From Cyrtodaria siliqua (taxonomy: Eukaryota; Mollusca; Bivalvia; Adapedonta; Hiatellidae), in contig JAWPHD010011216.1 of assembly GCA_037043455.1 (NCBI GenBank), positions 1 to 64,000 on the forward strand: a DNA stretch of 64,000 bases. The letters are read 5' to 3'. The position numbers were made by a program, and so were the translations under genes. The notes beneath the pieces were generated by a model. The model searched no databases, was not told where the DNA came from, and saw only the letters and a program-made list of their open reading frames with translations. How positions within the stretch are numbered: position 1 is the first letter of the stretch; the number at the start of each line of letters is the position of its first letter. This document shows, one piece after another, positions 36,179 to 47,239 of the stretch.

Positions 36179-36829
36179 GGCATAGTATATTATATAGAGT
36201 GGAGTCTTGGTGTGGAGTCTTGGAGTGGAGTGGAGTGAATAATTGGAGTGACCTTGGAGTCACATTTTGGAGTGACCTTGGAGTCAGATTTGGAGTGAAT
36301 ATTTTGGATAATTATCAATTTATAATATTTCTGAATGACCCTCACAAGGCGCACAGTTCCTAACATACTCAGTACAGCTGTATTGTCCCATGAGACATGT
36401 GCTAACCTTAATGTGAGCCACAGACCATCTAAAAACAACATAAATGAACTTGGATTCTCAAACATTAACCCCAGTATTGAAGCAATGACCCTTTGGCCTG
36501 ACCTAAACTAGTCCCGAGGGACCAACTAATCTTAGGTCAGGACACTGACATCCAGTGTCAGGGGTATACAGAGTTCCAATATGTCCAATATGTCCGTCAT
36601 ACAACAGAGACTGAAAACGAAAAGCATTAAAGTTTATGGGAACTTTATAGAGCTCGCTCAGCCTAACTGTTCCACAAACATGGATTTTTCATTTAGAACA
36701 TGTAGTAACAGTGCCCAAGTTAAAATAAGACGTGAAAATTGGAATTAGTTGTTGAAATTGGGAAATTTAGACTCAAAAATTGACTCCAAAATATTCACTC
36801 CAAAATGTGACTCCAAGGCACAGGTACCG

Positions 36830-36865
<36 letters not shown>

Positions 36866-37873
36866 ATATTCTATTAAATACTGAAGGTCAGCATCGAGGA
36901 AATCCCAAAATATAGGCATGCATCTCAAAACAACAGCTGCAGTGTTAGTTTTTGAAGTCCCACAGAGCTGTCATATGCTGCAATCAACTCGGGAATAAAT
37001 TATCTTTCCAATAACATACACTTTCGTATGTCCACACCACATAAGAAAAGCTCTGGTGCTCGAAAAACACAGAAAACGTACCTGTTTTTAAAAATCGACT
37101 CTAAGCCAGTCCGTATTATTCGCCTATACAGACCCCCGTAGACCGCTGTTTAGCCTTTGTAGAAGCTCCCGCAGACATAACAACTCATCGACACTATTCC
37201 TTACGCACAATATGTCTTTATCCGTGCAATAAATAATGTCCAAGTACCTTTCCGACGATCACAAGTATTTCTGCGGCTTTGCTATCAACTTCCGGCATTC
37301 TCAATGCAAATGGCGTCGTGGGATACTGAGATTTTTGAAAACGTGTACTTTTGATCGTCGGAAAGGTACTTGGACATTATTTATTGCATGGATAAAGACA
37401 TATTGTGCGTAAGGAATAGTGTCGATGAGTTGTTATGTCCGCGGGAGCTTCTACAAAGGCTAAACGGCGGTCTACGGGCGTCTGTATAGGCGAATAATAC
37501 GGACTGGCTTAGAGTCGATTTTTAAAAACAGGTACGTTTTCTGTGTTTTTCGAGCACCAGAGCTTTTCTTATGTGGTGTGGACATATGAAAATGTATGTT
37601 ATTGGAAAGATAATTTATTCCTGAGTTGATTGAAGCATATGACAGCTCTGTGGGACTTCAAAAACTAACACTGCAGCTGTTGTTTAGAGATGCATGCCTA
37701 TATTTTGGGATTTCCTCGATGCTGACCTTCAGTATTTAATAGAATATAACTTTTTTTTTTTTTTGTTTTTTTTTTTTAAACCGGTACCTGTGCTCCAAGG
37801 TCACTCCAATTATTCACTCCACTCCACTCCAAGACTCCACACCAAGACTCCACTCTATATAATATACTATGCC
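36179..37873. mobile_element. Mutator-like fold-back element with 9-bp target duplication
   Basis: A perfect 9-bp direct repeat GAGAAAAGC flanks the element (36170-36178 and 37874-37882). The outermost 81 bp (36179-36259, 37793-37873) are essentially perfect inverted repeats beginning GGCATAGTATATTATATAG. A second pair, 36819-37267 and 37346-37792, is about 448 bp long with few mismatches around a 78-bp centre. The left side carries 559 extra bp with its own short inverted ends. A 9-bp duplication with long TIRs fits the Mutator superfamily. No transposase is present. A transcript would fold into a very long hairpin. Confidence 0.92.
36260..36818. repeat. Asymmetric segment inside the fold-back
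   Basis: Present only in the left half of the fold-back. It is bounded by inverted CACATTTTGGAG...GAATATTTTGGA (36261-36312) and TCCAAAATATTCACTCCAAA (36785-36804). An internal palindrome CCTGACCTAA/TTAGGTCAGG lies at about 36497-36541. It is likely a nested insertion or rearrangement. No gene. Confidence 0.7.
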
Positions 37874-38007
37874 GAGAAAAGCAAGGCTGCCTTATAAAAC
37901 TGGGAAAAAACAGAACATTTAACATATTATAAACTATCTTATCGGATTTCTAAAAGCCAGTCAATACTGCACTATCTTGTATAAACTTTCTTTTTTCAAT
38001 CATTTTG

Positions 38008-38795
38008 AAGTTCATCTAAGTTCATGAATAGAGTTTTGGCCTTCCCAGATTATGGACAAAAGTACAGGCATGTTATCTTTGTTGTTGTGCATGTGTTTAG
38101 TTATATTTTCAAGTGTGCCACAGGTGAAAATGTAGGTCGCATATATAGAGGTCGATCAGGGTTGAATGATTTTACAAAATTAACACCTATTGAAGAGATT
38201 ATTTTAGAGCATATGTTGAAGCCGAAAAATATAGAACACAAGAACTGTTATTACATTTTCAAGGTGAACATGTTTATTAATAGATGTTTGCAGATTATCG
38301 TATTTCTGTGTTATGCTTGTAAACAGCAGACATTGGAGGGCAATTTTGTTAAATCTATTCTGTCTAGTTTGTCATGCTGAAGCAAATTGTTAGTTAGCAT
38401 TACTTATCACATTACAGACAACAATGGCAATTACACAGGATGATAGACACCACCAATTTGATACCAATTTGCAATTTAGATGTGTGATTTAAATATGAAA
38501 TGTCACGTTTTAATTTCAAACCCCAATTTAATTTCAAGCAAAGCTAGCAGATTGTCTAAGAAAATTTAATTTGAAAAATGACAAAAAACGGAAAAGGAAG
38601 TTCATTCAAGTTCATGAATAGTTATGGCCTTCTCAGATTGTGGACAAAAGTACAGGCATGTTATCATATGTTTTGTACAACAACAACAGTTTATTTATAT
38701 TTCAAGGTTGCATATATAGACAAGTCAGCTTCTACAGAGTTTTGAATCATTTTACAGGTTTCATAAAATTTAACAGGCAACAACAATTGAATTGA
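38008..38795. repeat. Local direct duplication (~190 bp, ~590 bp apart)
   Basis: 38008-38195 and 38597-38795 share GAAGTTCAT, AAGTTCATGAATAG, GGACAAAAGTACAGGCATGT and, further on, GCATATATAGA and GAATGATTTTACA. The 118-codon open frame at 38024-38380 starts in the first copy. It has no recognised domain, and the second copy does not preserve it. Confidence 0.65.
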
Positions 38796-39020
38796 ATTAA
38801 ATAGGGGTTTTAAGAATAGGGGTTTTAAGGCGCATCAACACATGAAAGGTTATATGGCGCCTAGCAGGAATGAACATGCCAGGCTCATCCTCCATGTACA
38901 TCGAGATAAAATATGGAGAACGGGCCTGAGAACCTTCTCACCCGGAACTGCCTGTTACTGGCACCATATAACCTATCATGTGTTGGTGCGCCTTAAAACC
39001 CAATTCAATTCAATTCAATT
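38786..39020. mobile_element. MITE, AATTGAATTGGGGTTTTAAGG family, copy with both TIRs
   Basis: The left TIR (GGTTTTAAGGCGCATCAACA with upstream GAATTGAATT) matches the right TIR (TGTTGGTGCGCCTTAAAACC, then CAATTCAATTCAATT). This short copy preserves both termini, unlike the 8-kb and 23-kb relatives. Confidence 0.88.
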
Positions 39021-39024
39021 TCAT

Positions 39025-40200
39025 ATAAAAGCATACACACTTGTCTGAACATTGTTAAATTTGCGGCGGTTTATGCATATTTATACGTCACACATTTAAA
39101 CGGCTCAGCCAATCAGAATGCAGGGAATTGCTAAAGGGCATAGAATTGTCATTTTCTGATGATAACAGTACATACAAATTGCCTCAAGTCCCTCTAAATC
39201 TTAATTCATGTACATAAATTTGCATTATCCATGGAAAATGAAGTCAGTTACACTGTGGTAAAATGTGGTAGAAAAAACACAAAGACCACTGCAGGTAGAA
39301 GCAGATAACTACATCATAATGAGTATGAAATGAGACAGACAGTGTATGATAGCATCTTTAAAGAATAAAGCTAAACATAAATATTGAGCAAAGTCCATTT
39401 TCCAGGTCAAGGTTAGACACTGTGCTACTTTTGGGATTAATGTGCAGCAGGTAGTTGAGCATAATAAGTTCAGTACATAGGTCAAGGTCAGTCAGGTGAC
39501 CTACTTAACTTTTGGCATTGAAGTGTGTTACTCATCAGTGTTTCTATATGAAAGTTGAAGACCGTTTCTGAAATTTTCTTAGGAATTGAGCTTAATAATG
39601 ACTTAGAAGTTGAGCTAAACAGAAATGTAAACTAAATTAGGTCAATAAAGTAGGTCAAGGTCAGTGATGGTGACCTACTTTGGTATCAATTAGTAGTGTC
39701 CTTAATTTTGTGTTGGATTTGCTGCTGTAGCAATGTTATTTCACGAGCTGAGGTCAATGGTAGATGTAATATAACCCACGTCACCAATAGTGCTTTAAAT
39801 TCAACCCTCCTAAACTCTTGTTTCGGTGGGAATCTTTATGCTTCATTTCAACTCTCTCTAAATGTCGCTGCACCAGTATGACTGCATGCACGTAAAATCT
39901 CATTTCATATTTCTTAAAAATATTAAAAAACAACAGATTTTGCCACACTATCAACCTTGACTTTATCAATCCTGCGACCATCTGTTACAACATTATGTTG
40001 TTCCTAATTAACCATTCAATGTCTAGCTGACAAAATGACGTAGTTTGTATTCATAGTTTGTATTCATAGTTTGTATTCATTAGAACTGAATTGTTGCAGG
40101 CAGGTCAATACATCATTTAGACAATATGCAGGTTATTTATAGAGCCGCTCCCAAAGACAGGAGAGCTACAAACGATAACAAGACATTGACTTTTCAGGCC
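39025..40200. other. Intronic, nothing recognised
   Basis: Apart from three copies of AGTTTGTATTCAT at 40035-40080, I see no supported feature. Confidence 0.4.
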
Positions 40201-40497
40201 TAGCAAATTTATTGGGAAACTAAGTGGAAAAGGGGTATAATTCTGTTTAAATGCATAACAGAGTTATGGCCCTTGTCTATATGATTTCCTTTTATGACAG
40301 TGTATACACAATGACGTGAAGTTTCACTGAATTCCTTTTTACAGTTTCAGAGATATGAGCTTACCGTAAAACGCTAACCCATACTGGATACTGATGGAGA
40401 TGCCGGGGCGAAAGGAATAGCTTGATTTACAAAAAGTCACCTTAAATGAAGCTATGTTTCTGCTAAGGTTTATAACAATATTAATAAAAGTAAATAC

Positions 40498-40560
40498 AAA
40501 CAAGAGGCCCAAGAGGGCATGTAGATGTTTTACTGGCTAATATGGCTCAAATAATTATTA
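40498..40560 (+). repeat. Dispersed element 5' end, ACAAGAGGCCCAAGAGGGC
   Basis: Begins like the other ACAAGAG-type Helentron-like elements and leads into a minisatellite, but no matching 3' hairpin end was found. Probably a truncated copy. Confidence 0.5.
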
Positions 40561-40564
40561 ATTA

Positions 40565-41205
40565 TAATATATTTTCTGCAACTGGTGAATACACAATGTT
40601 TACATAAACAGAGGATATACAAGACACAATTTACACAAACAGAGAATGTAAAAATTTACACAATTATGGAATATACAAGACAAAACCAACACCGAGAATA
40701 TATAATACAAAACTAACACAAATGGAGAATACAAGATAAAATGTTCACAAATGGAGAATATACAAGACAAAACTTATACAAACAGAGAATGTAAAAAATT
40801 ACACAATTATGGAATATACAAGACAAAACCAACACCGAGAATATATAATACAAAACTAACACAAATGGAGAATACAAGATAAAATGTTCACAAATGGAGA
40901 ATATACAAGACAAAACTTATACAAACAGAGAATGTACAAAACAAAACTTATACAAACAGAGAATGTACAATACAAACTTACTTACACAGAGAATTTACAA
41001 TACAAACTTACTTACACAGAGAATGTACAATACAAACTTACTTACACAGAGAATGTACAAAACAAAACTTACACATAGAATATTCAAGACAAAACTTACA
41101 CAAACAGAGAATGAAAAAAACAACACTTACTTACACAGAGAATATACAAAATGTACACAAGCAGAATGTATAAAACTTACACAAACAGATATTATATAAG
41201 ACAAA
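40565..41205. repeat. ~30-bp minisatellite abutting the PX exon donor
   Basis: Units resemble ACACAAACAGAGAATGTACA then AAACAAAACTTAC. Read on the minus (coding) strand, the right-hand units carry GTAAGTTTTGT, resembling the real donor GTAGGTTTTGTCTT of the exon ending at 41212. A longer ~180-bp duplication (about 40630-40720 and 40785-40900) is also present. Confidence 0.88.
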
Positions 41206-41211
41206 ACCTAC

Positions 41212-41295
41212 CTTTTCAAACAGTTGGTGGAACTCATTATATCTTCGGAAGATAAACCAAGACTTTGTTCCATTACTGATGACGACCTTGTATAC
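41212..41295 (-). CDS. SGK3: PX-domain exon (N-terminal half), SGK3-like kinase
   Basis: Internal 84-nt exon on the minus strand: acceptor TCTCTCTTCAG precedes 41295 and donor GTAGGT follows 41212. It encodes 28 codons in phase 0 at both ends. It covers the first PX strands and the signature: VYKVVISNGTKSWFIFRRYN then EFHQLFEK. The FRRY-x-EF motif carries the Arg that contacts the 3-phosphate of PI3P in PX domains, and the VYKV start and spacing match SGK3. The protein continues directly into the 8498-8643 exon. The exon encoding residues before the PX domain was not found to the right. A minisatellite starts within about 10 bp of the donor. Confidence 0.82.
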
Positions 41296-41619
41296 CTGAA
41301 GAGAGAAGGTACCTTTAAACAGGGTCCATAATCGGTTCCCTTCGTGTGTACCTTTATGTAACTTTCTGACGGCGTGCTTTTCATGTTTTGTTAAATGTTC
41401 AATGTTCGTGGTGATGTTGTTCGGCTTCATGTTTTTTTAGTTAATCGCAGAATTATTGAAACATGCCTTTCTATGTTTGTTTCACAATCACAAATGCATC
41501 CCATATGATTTTCAAGTTTGTTATTGCAATACTTTGCATTGCTGTAAGCATTTTCACTTTGTTAAAATATCACAGTGACATTGATCTTTAAAACTTATCA
41601 TCTCTGTTTGTGGTCATTG

Positions 41620-41885
41620 TCCTAATATCTCCTATATGATCACTGTTCCAATATATCTCCTATATGACCACTGTCCCAATATCTGACCACTGTCCCAGTA
41701 TCTCCTATATGACCACTGTCCCAATAACACCTATATGACCACTGTCCCAATATCTGACCACTGTCCCAGTATCTCCTATATGACCACTGTCCCAATAACA
41801 CCTATATGACCACTGTCCCAATATCTGACCACTGTCCCAGTATCTCCTATATGACCACTGTCCCAATATCACCTATATGACCTTA
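41620..41885. repeat. ~26-bp minisatellite with ~80-bp higher-order unit
   Basis: Repeats of CTATATGACCACTGTCCCAA, with some units shortened to ATCTGACCACTGTCCCAGTA. The long/short pattern recurs about every 80 bp. Confidence 0.9.
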
Positions 41886-42332
41886 TTTCCGTGTATAAGT
41901 AGTTTTAAATGTGTATAAATAGTTTTAAACAGCAATTGAAAGACTTATTACACACAATATGCAAAATAAGTTCTCTTCTATTATTGTTATCTTAAATATT
42001 TTTTGTTTTATATCTTCAATAATCTTTTAATTTTTCACTGGTTTTCACTGGATTTTGTTATCCATATAAAGTACTATCCCTCCAATAGTTAGTTAATAAA
42101 CATAAAACTCCCAGTAAGGTCCCTAAAGTGGTTTTGTCCTGCATAAAGACCATCCTGATAACCTATCTTCAGAACATTTCGCACACTGCAGTGGTTAATA
42201 CAGAGGTAGCTGGGTGTACTATATAAAACCCAATATCAGTCTCATCTCAGCGTATACTGGTTCAACAATACAGTGCTACATTTCTAATGTTATTGACCGG
42301 TTAAATTATCGGTGATTCAGTTTGGTAAACAA

Positions 42333-42545
42333 CTGAATTGAATTGAATGTTGTTTAATGGCTCATCAACACAGTATAGGTTATTAAGAGCCGCCCCAGAG
42401 AGAGGGGAAGGATACATTGGAATCCGGGAACCTGCCCTACTCTTATTATCGAATAGATTCCTATAGTTCTTTAACGTGTTGGAGGATAGACCGACACACG
42501 GGACCGCCCGGTTTACGTCCCCATCCGACGGACGGGTTGGTAAAC
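42333..42545 (-). mobile_element. tRNA-derived SINE (family A), 5'-truncated minus copy
   Basis: The reverse complement matches the body and tail of 21481-21800 (CCGTCGGATGGGGACGTAAA, CGTTAAAGAACTAT, TTAAACAACATTCAATTC). The tRNA head is missing. Confidence 0.82.
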
Positions 42546-42549
42546 AAGA

Positions 42550-43320
42550 GAACCATTCTCACATTTAATAGCAAATTTAATTCCCCAATAAATAGTAGTA
42601 CTATTTTCATTGGTCTTTTTTTAAATAGGAATATAAACACAAATTAAATGGTTTTAATATAGTAGTTTTTATTATAAACTTTGTTATGTTCTTAAAATTG
42701 CTTGAATCCTATTATTCCAAAACAAAAACAGGGTATATAAATCGCCCCCATTTGTCCGTCCGTCCGTAACCATATCTCCTCCTAAACCGCTGAACGGTTT
42801 CCAAGTTATGATCCATTTCTCCAGGTGTGGGGACAGACCCAGCTGGCCGATGCTGGTTGGATGGTTATATCCATCTCTATAATATGGTTATAGGGTGGGG
42901 ATCTAAGTATTTTCCAAGTTATAACCCAGGGGCTCTGTCCTCTGGGGGTGGACATACCCGAGCCTGATCGTAGTTCACCTTATGTAACTGAGGCCTGTAA
43001 AAGGCCTAACTGAGGCCTGTAAAAGGCCTCTTCCCAGAGGTGGCTTACAGGCCTCTTCCCAGAGGTGGCAGAATTTTTTCACAATCAAAAGGCAGCAGTT
43101 TCTCAAACTCGAGAAAAACATGTAATGAGATTTTTTTCTATTAAGTCAGTTCTGGATGAAAATAAAATGAAGCATATTATTGTCAGATGAAATCTTACAT
43201 CTTTCCCAAAGTGAGAAATAGGCACATGTTTTTCCCCAAAATAGGTGAGGCTCAGGCCTCGTCCCAGTTTTGAAGACTGTTAATGCTCAGTAATTGTATT
43301 AGTTTGGTTTCAGAGAAGTA
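42550..43320. other. Non-coding, minor repeats only
   Basis: Short direct repeats (AACTGAGGCCTGTAAAAGGC and TCTTCCCAGAGGTGGC, two each, 42990-43070). No gene. Confidence 0.45.
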
Positions 43321-43321
43321 A

Positions 43322-44150
43322 TATAAGTTACACTGATTTCCAGCAGGGCATATGGGAGGGTACCAACCCCACCCCCCCTGGCATCTGGAGTACTGGCTTT
43401 TTTTGGGCATGGCATCTGGAATACTCCCTAACAGAGGGTTGGCATCTGGAATACTATTTGAATCATGCGAGGGCCGGGCGAGGGCCCGCACAGTTGCCGA
43501 GCCCAAGGGACCGTGCTCTCTAGGGGGGTCTGGGGGCATGCCCCCCCGTAAATTTTTGAAACATAGGTGCTCTGAAATGGCATTTCCAGCAATGTGAGAC
43601 ATAAATTAGCATTTTTTAATTTTTTTGATGGAAAAAATTATTTTTTGAGAAAAATACGGCGTACGCGTATGAAAAACTGGGATGTCGGCATACGGCGTAC
43701 CACAACCCGGCGTACAGAATACTGTCTAATATGGGTCGGAATCCGGCGTACGAAAAGGGGGTCGGTACCCTCATATTGGAATATACGTCTATGTAATATA
43801 AGTTACACTGATTTCCAGCAGGGCATATGGGAATATACGTCTATGTAATATAAGTTACACTGATTTCCAGCAGGGCATATGGGAATATACGTCTATGTAA
43901 TTTAAGTTACACTGATTTCCAGCAGGGCATATGGGAATATACATCTATGTAATATAAGTTACACTGATTTCCAGGAGGGCATATGGGAATATACGTCTAT
44001 GTAATATAAGTTACACTGATTTCCAGCAGGGCATATGGGAATATACATCTATGTAATATAAGTTACACTGATTTCCAGGAGGGCATATGGGAATATACAT
44101 CTATGTAATATAAGTTACACTGATTTCCAGCAGGGCATATGGGAATATTC
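43322..44150. repeat. 52-bp minisatellite, first unit split by an insertion
   Basis: The unit is TTCCAGCAGGGCATATGGGA, then ATATACGTCTATGTAATATA, then AGTTACACTGAT. One split unit flanks the element at 43357-43771 and about seven nearly identical units follow. The very low divergence points to recent amplification. Confidence 0.93.
43357..43771. mobile_element. DNA element (415 bp) with 8-bp target duplication
   Basis: Ends AGGGTACC and GGTACCCT, with a flanking CATATGGG (43349-43356) / CATATTGG (43772-43779) duplication. Intact neighbouring 52-bp units provide the empty site. The interior is G/C-rich (CTAGGGGGGTCTGGGGGCAT, GCATGCCCCCCCG) with repeated GGCATCTGGAATACT and CGGCGTAC motifs. 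An 8-bp duplication is typical of hAT-like elements, but the superfamily is uncertain. No transposase. Confidence 0.88.
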
Positions 44151-44159
44151 CAACCTGTT

Positions 44160-44610
44160 TGGTTTCATTTCACCCTGAGCCGATATTGATAGATATAATT
44201 GCAATCACAGTAAACAAAAGTTATTTCCCTTAGATTGTAAAATGGGTTTTACTCAGTACCAGGCGTTCTTTTGTTCCAGGGAAGATTGACGAAACATGGG
44301 CTTATATCGAATCAAAGAAGCATTTATGACTGATAAATACTGCACATTTAATTTGAATTTAAAACAAATATAATTGTAGAATATTGATGGATTTGTAAAT
44401 GTGTCATCTGCTTTTGCTTCTGGACAAATATTGGAAATAAATAATTAAAACCAGGATGTACACCCTGATAAAACAGCATATAAAAAAATCCAAGGAAAAG
44501 TAATGTTGAATTGGGAGTTTCTTTAGCTGTCGGCCATTTTAATTTTGTATTACTGGTCACCGGCGGGTAATATGTTTTGGTAAACCTTGGCTCTGAACCA
44601 ATCAAAATTG
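44160..44610. other. Non-coding, nothing recognised
   Basis: No supported feature. Confidence 0.4.
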
Positions 44611-44615
44611 GGCCA

Positions 44616-44738
44616 ACACAGAAAATATTCAAAAACTCGCCAATATCTCATGTTTCCACTTAAAAATTCGGTGTAAAGTGGACACATGAGATATTAGCAC
44701 ATGCAATATTATAGCGAGTTTGTGAATATTTTCTGTGT
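44616..44738. repeat. Imperfect hairpin
   Basis: ACACAGAAAATATTCAAAAA and CTCGC are complementary to GCGAGTTTGTGAATATTTTC and TGTGT at 44713-44738. An inner stem AATATCTCATGT/ACATGAGATATT (44642-44653, 44683-44694) is offset by an 18-nt bulge. Confidence 0.82.
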
Positions 44739-44744
44739 ATTTGA

Positions 44745-45420
44745 ATGAACTTTCTAAATCTATGCTATTGTCGTTAACCTTTACATTTGTTAAGTTTTGT
44801 TAATTTCGTTTTCACACCTATGTTTTTAAACTGTGATTTAATTTTTTTGTTATTCGGTATATTTCGATGAAATGTTGTGTGAACATCAAATAAAGATGGT
44901 ATTGTTAGTTCTTTCTTACTAGCTGAGAGTTTGCAGGAAAACAAAGTGGATACTTTTTGGTTTTGCTGAGCATATAATGAAGCGCAATAATTATTAAGTA
45001 CAACAAGTCTTATCAGGTCATAGATGAATCCCCGAGTTATAAAAAGTTGACATGTGTAACACTTCTGCGATACCTATTGTTATTTTTTTTTTTACTGCCA
45101 AGTTTAAAATACCAACCCTGGTATGTAACCATAGTTAGGAAATACCAACCCTGGTATGTAACCATAGTTACCTTCTTCTTTTATATGTTTAGTGTAATTT
45201 CTTTTTGTGGTTTATGGCTCGTTAGTTCACTTAATACAGATATAATGTGTAATGAACAATTCTGAAAACTATACCAATCCTGATGTACTCCCTTTAAAGA
45301 CATTTTCCATTACTCCACACTGTTTTATAGAGCTTATATATTACAGGCTGGAGCATTACAACCCCGAGTATAGTCATTAACATAGATGTGTATGTATACA
45401 TTTTATCTTACTACACCATA
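44745..45420. other. Non-coding, minor repeat only
   Basis: One direct duplication, AAATACCAACCCTGGTATGT with AACCATAGTTA, at 45106-45170. No gene. Confidence 0.45.
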
Positions 45421-45424
45421 AAAC

Positions 45425-46395
45425 AAGAGCTGTCGGAGAACAGCGCAGCTTGACTATTCGATTTTTCGGAGAATAATAAATTTATAGCTAGTATATACCA
45501 TCAGAAAACAAGGCTACAACAATGTGGGGTGGGGTTGAGAGCACAACATAACTATGTGTAAGAACTGACCAAAACTACACAGAAATATGTAAAATAAAAT
45601 AATAAATAAAAATAAATTGAGTTTTGAGTGGGGTGCGGGGTGGGGGTGGAGAGAGGCGGGGGTGGATGGTGGGGGGAGTGGGGGTGGTGAGGGCAACATA
45701 TATGTGTGAGAATTGACTAAAACAACAAAGAAATATGTAAAAAAAAAAAAAAAAAGATGTGGTGGGGGGGGGGGGGGGGAGAGGCGGGGGTAGGTGGGGT
45801 GGGGGGTGGTGAGGGGGCAACATATGTGTAAGAATTGACAAAAGCAACACAGAAATATGTAAAAAAAATTCAAGTGGGGGGTTGGGTGTGGGGGAGAGCG
45901 GGGGGAGAGGCGGGAGTGAGTTGGGGCGGGGGGAGGGGGCAACATATGTGTGTAAGAATTGACTAAAACAACAAAGAAATATGTAAAAAAATAAATAAAA
46001 AAGTTCCAAGTGTCGGGCGGGGGGTGGGGGGGTGGGGGGGAGGGGGGGTGGGTGGAGGGGGGGGGGGGGGGTTGCAACATATATGTGTAAGAATTGACAA
46101 AAGCAACACAGAAATATGTAAAAAAAAATATAATAGTTTTAAGTGGGGGTGGGGTGGCGTGGGGTGGGAGGGGGGTAGGTGTGGAGCGGGGGTGAGGGTG
46201 ATGGAGTGAGAGGCGGGGGGTGGGTGGGGTGGGGGCAGGTTGCAACATATATGTGTAAGAATTGACTAAAACAACACCGGCCGGGAGGTTGCAACATATA
46301 TGTGTAAGAATTGACAAAAGCAACACAGAAATATGTCCAAAAAAAAAAAAGTTTCAAGTCCGGGGGGCGGGGGGTGGGGGTGATGGGGTGAGAGG

Positions 46396-46426
<31 letters not shown>

Positions 46427-47237
46427 CTGCAGGAGGGTTGCAACATATATGTGTAAGAATTGACTAAAACAACACAGAAATATGTAAAAAAAAAAAAAGT
46501 GTGGAGGGGAGTTGGGCCGGGGTTAGAGTGGGGGCGGGGGAAGAGGGAAGCCCATGCCCCAATATGGGTGAAGTGATAAGATGCATAATGCTATAACAAA
46601 TCCCCAAACCAAAATTATAGATATATACATGCTTACATGCAAACCTAGATCTGCCTTTATTGCACATTTTATGGGCCATCACAATTTGGGTTCCATGGGA
46701 GCCCAGAATTTGCAGAAGACAAAATTACTTATCCAACCCTTTACAACATACTATAAGGAAACCAATTCCAAAATTTAGTTCAGCTAGGACAAAAAATGTA
46801 AGAGATATAGACCTGTAAACACAGCTTACACGCAAAATTTGGTTACAGGAACCAAAATTACTTAAGCAGCCCTTACGATAATGCTATAAGGAAGCTAATG
46901 GCCAAATTTGGTTGTGCTAGGGTAAGAATTGTAAGAGATATAGACTTGTAAACACAGCTTACATGCAAAATTTGATGTGAAATGGGGCACATTTTATGGG
47001 CTATCATAATTTGGGTTCCATGGGAGCCCATGGGTTACAGGAACCAAAATTGCTTATGCAGCCCTTAAGATAATGCTACAAGGAAGCCCATGAACAAATT
47101 TAGTTGTGGTAGGAAATGAAATGTAAGAGATATAGACTTGTAAACACAGCTTACACGCAAACCTTGATGTGGGACCCCGACGCCGACCCCGGGGTGATTA
47201 CATAAGCTCTCTTATTCTTCGAATAGTCGAGCTAAAA
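45425..47237 (+). mobile_element. Helentron-like non-autonomous element, family 2
   Basis: Begins ACAAGAGCTGTCGGAG, with AGCTTGACTATTCG inside. Ends with CGAATAGTCGAGCT then AAAAA, so the subterminal segments are complementary and lie next to a 3' hairpin. The middle holds a G-rich ~120-bp tandem array (45520-46550). A second set of ~190-bp units (about 46720-47165) contains GTAAGAGATATAGACTTGTA. The plan matches family 1. No Rep/helicase. Confidence 0.62.
45520..46550. repeat. ~120-bp array of poly-G blocks and AT-rich spacers
   Basis: About eight units, each GCAACATATATGTGTAAGAATT, then GAC(T/A)AAA, AACACAGAAATATGTA, a short A-run, then a 30-80-nt G-rich block with runs of up to about 30 G. 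The minus-strand 270-codon proline-rich open frame (45514-46326) is the complement of these blocks, not a gene. Confidence 0.92.
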
Positions 47238-47239
47238 AT

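Larger units (their letters stand above)
8644..41211 (-). other. SGK3: 32.6-kb intron of the SGK3-like gene
   Basis: The intron runs between donor GTAGGT (just below 41212) and the acceptor TTTTTTCAG (just above 8643). Nearly all of it is transposable-element or minisatellite sequence, itemised separately. I found no further PX-kinase exon inside, and the protein reads continuously across the junction. The boundaries assume that both exons belong to one gene, which family order and phase support. Confidence 0.7.

Noticed and set aside
38024..38380. 118-codon open frame as a host gene
   Set aside because: No recognised domain; it starts inside a local direct duplication whose second copy does not keep the frame.
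45514..46326. 270-codon proline-rich minus-strand open frame
   Set aside because: It is the complement of the G-rich tandem array; the overlapping frames are also proline-rich, and no domain or splice context exists.
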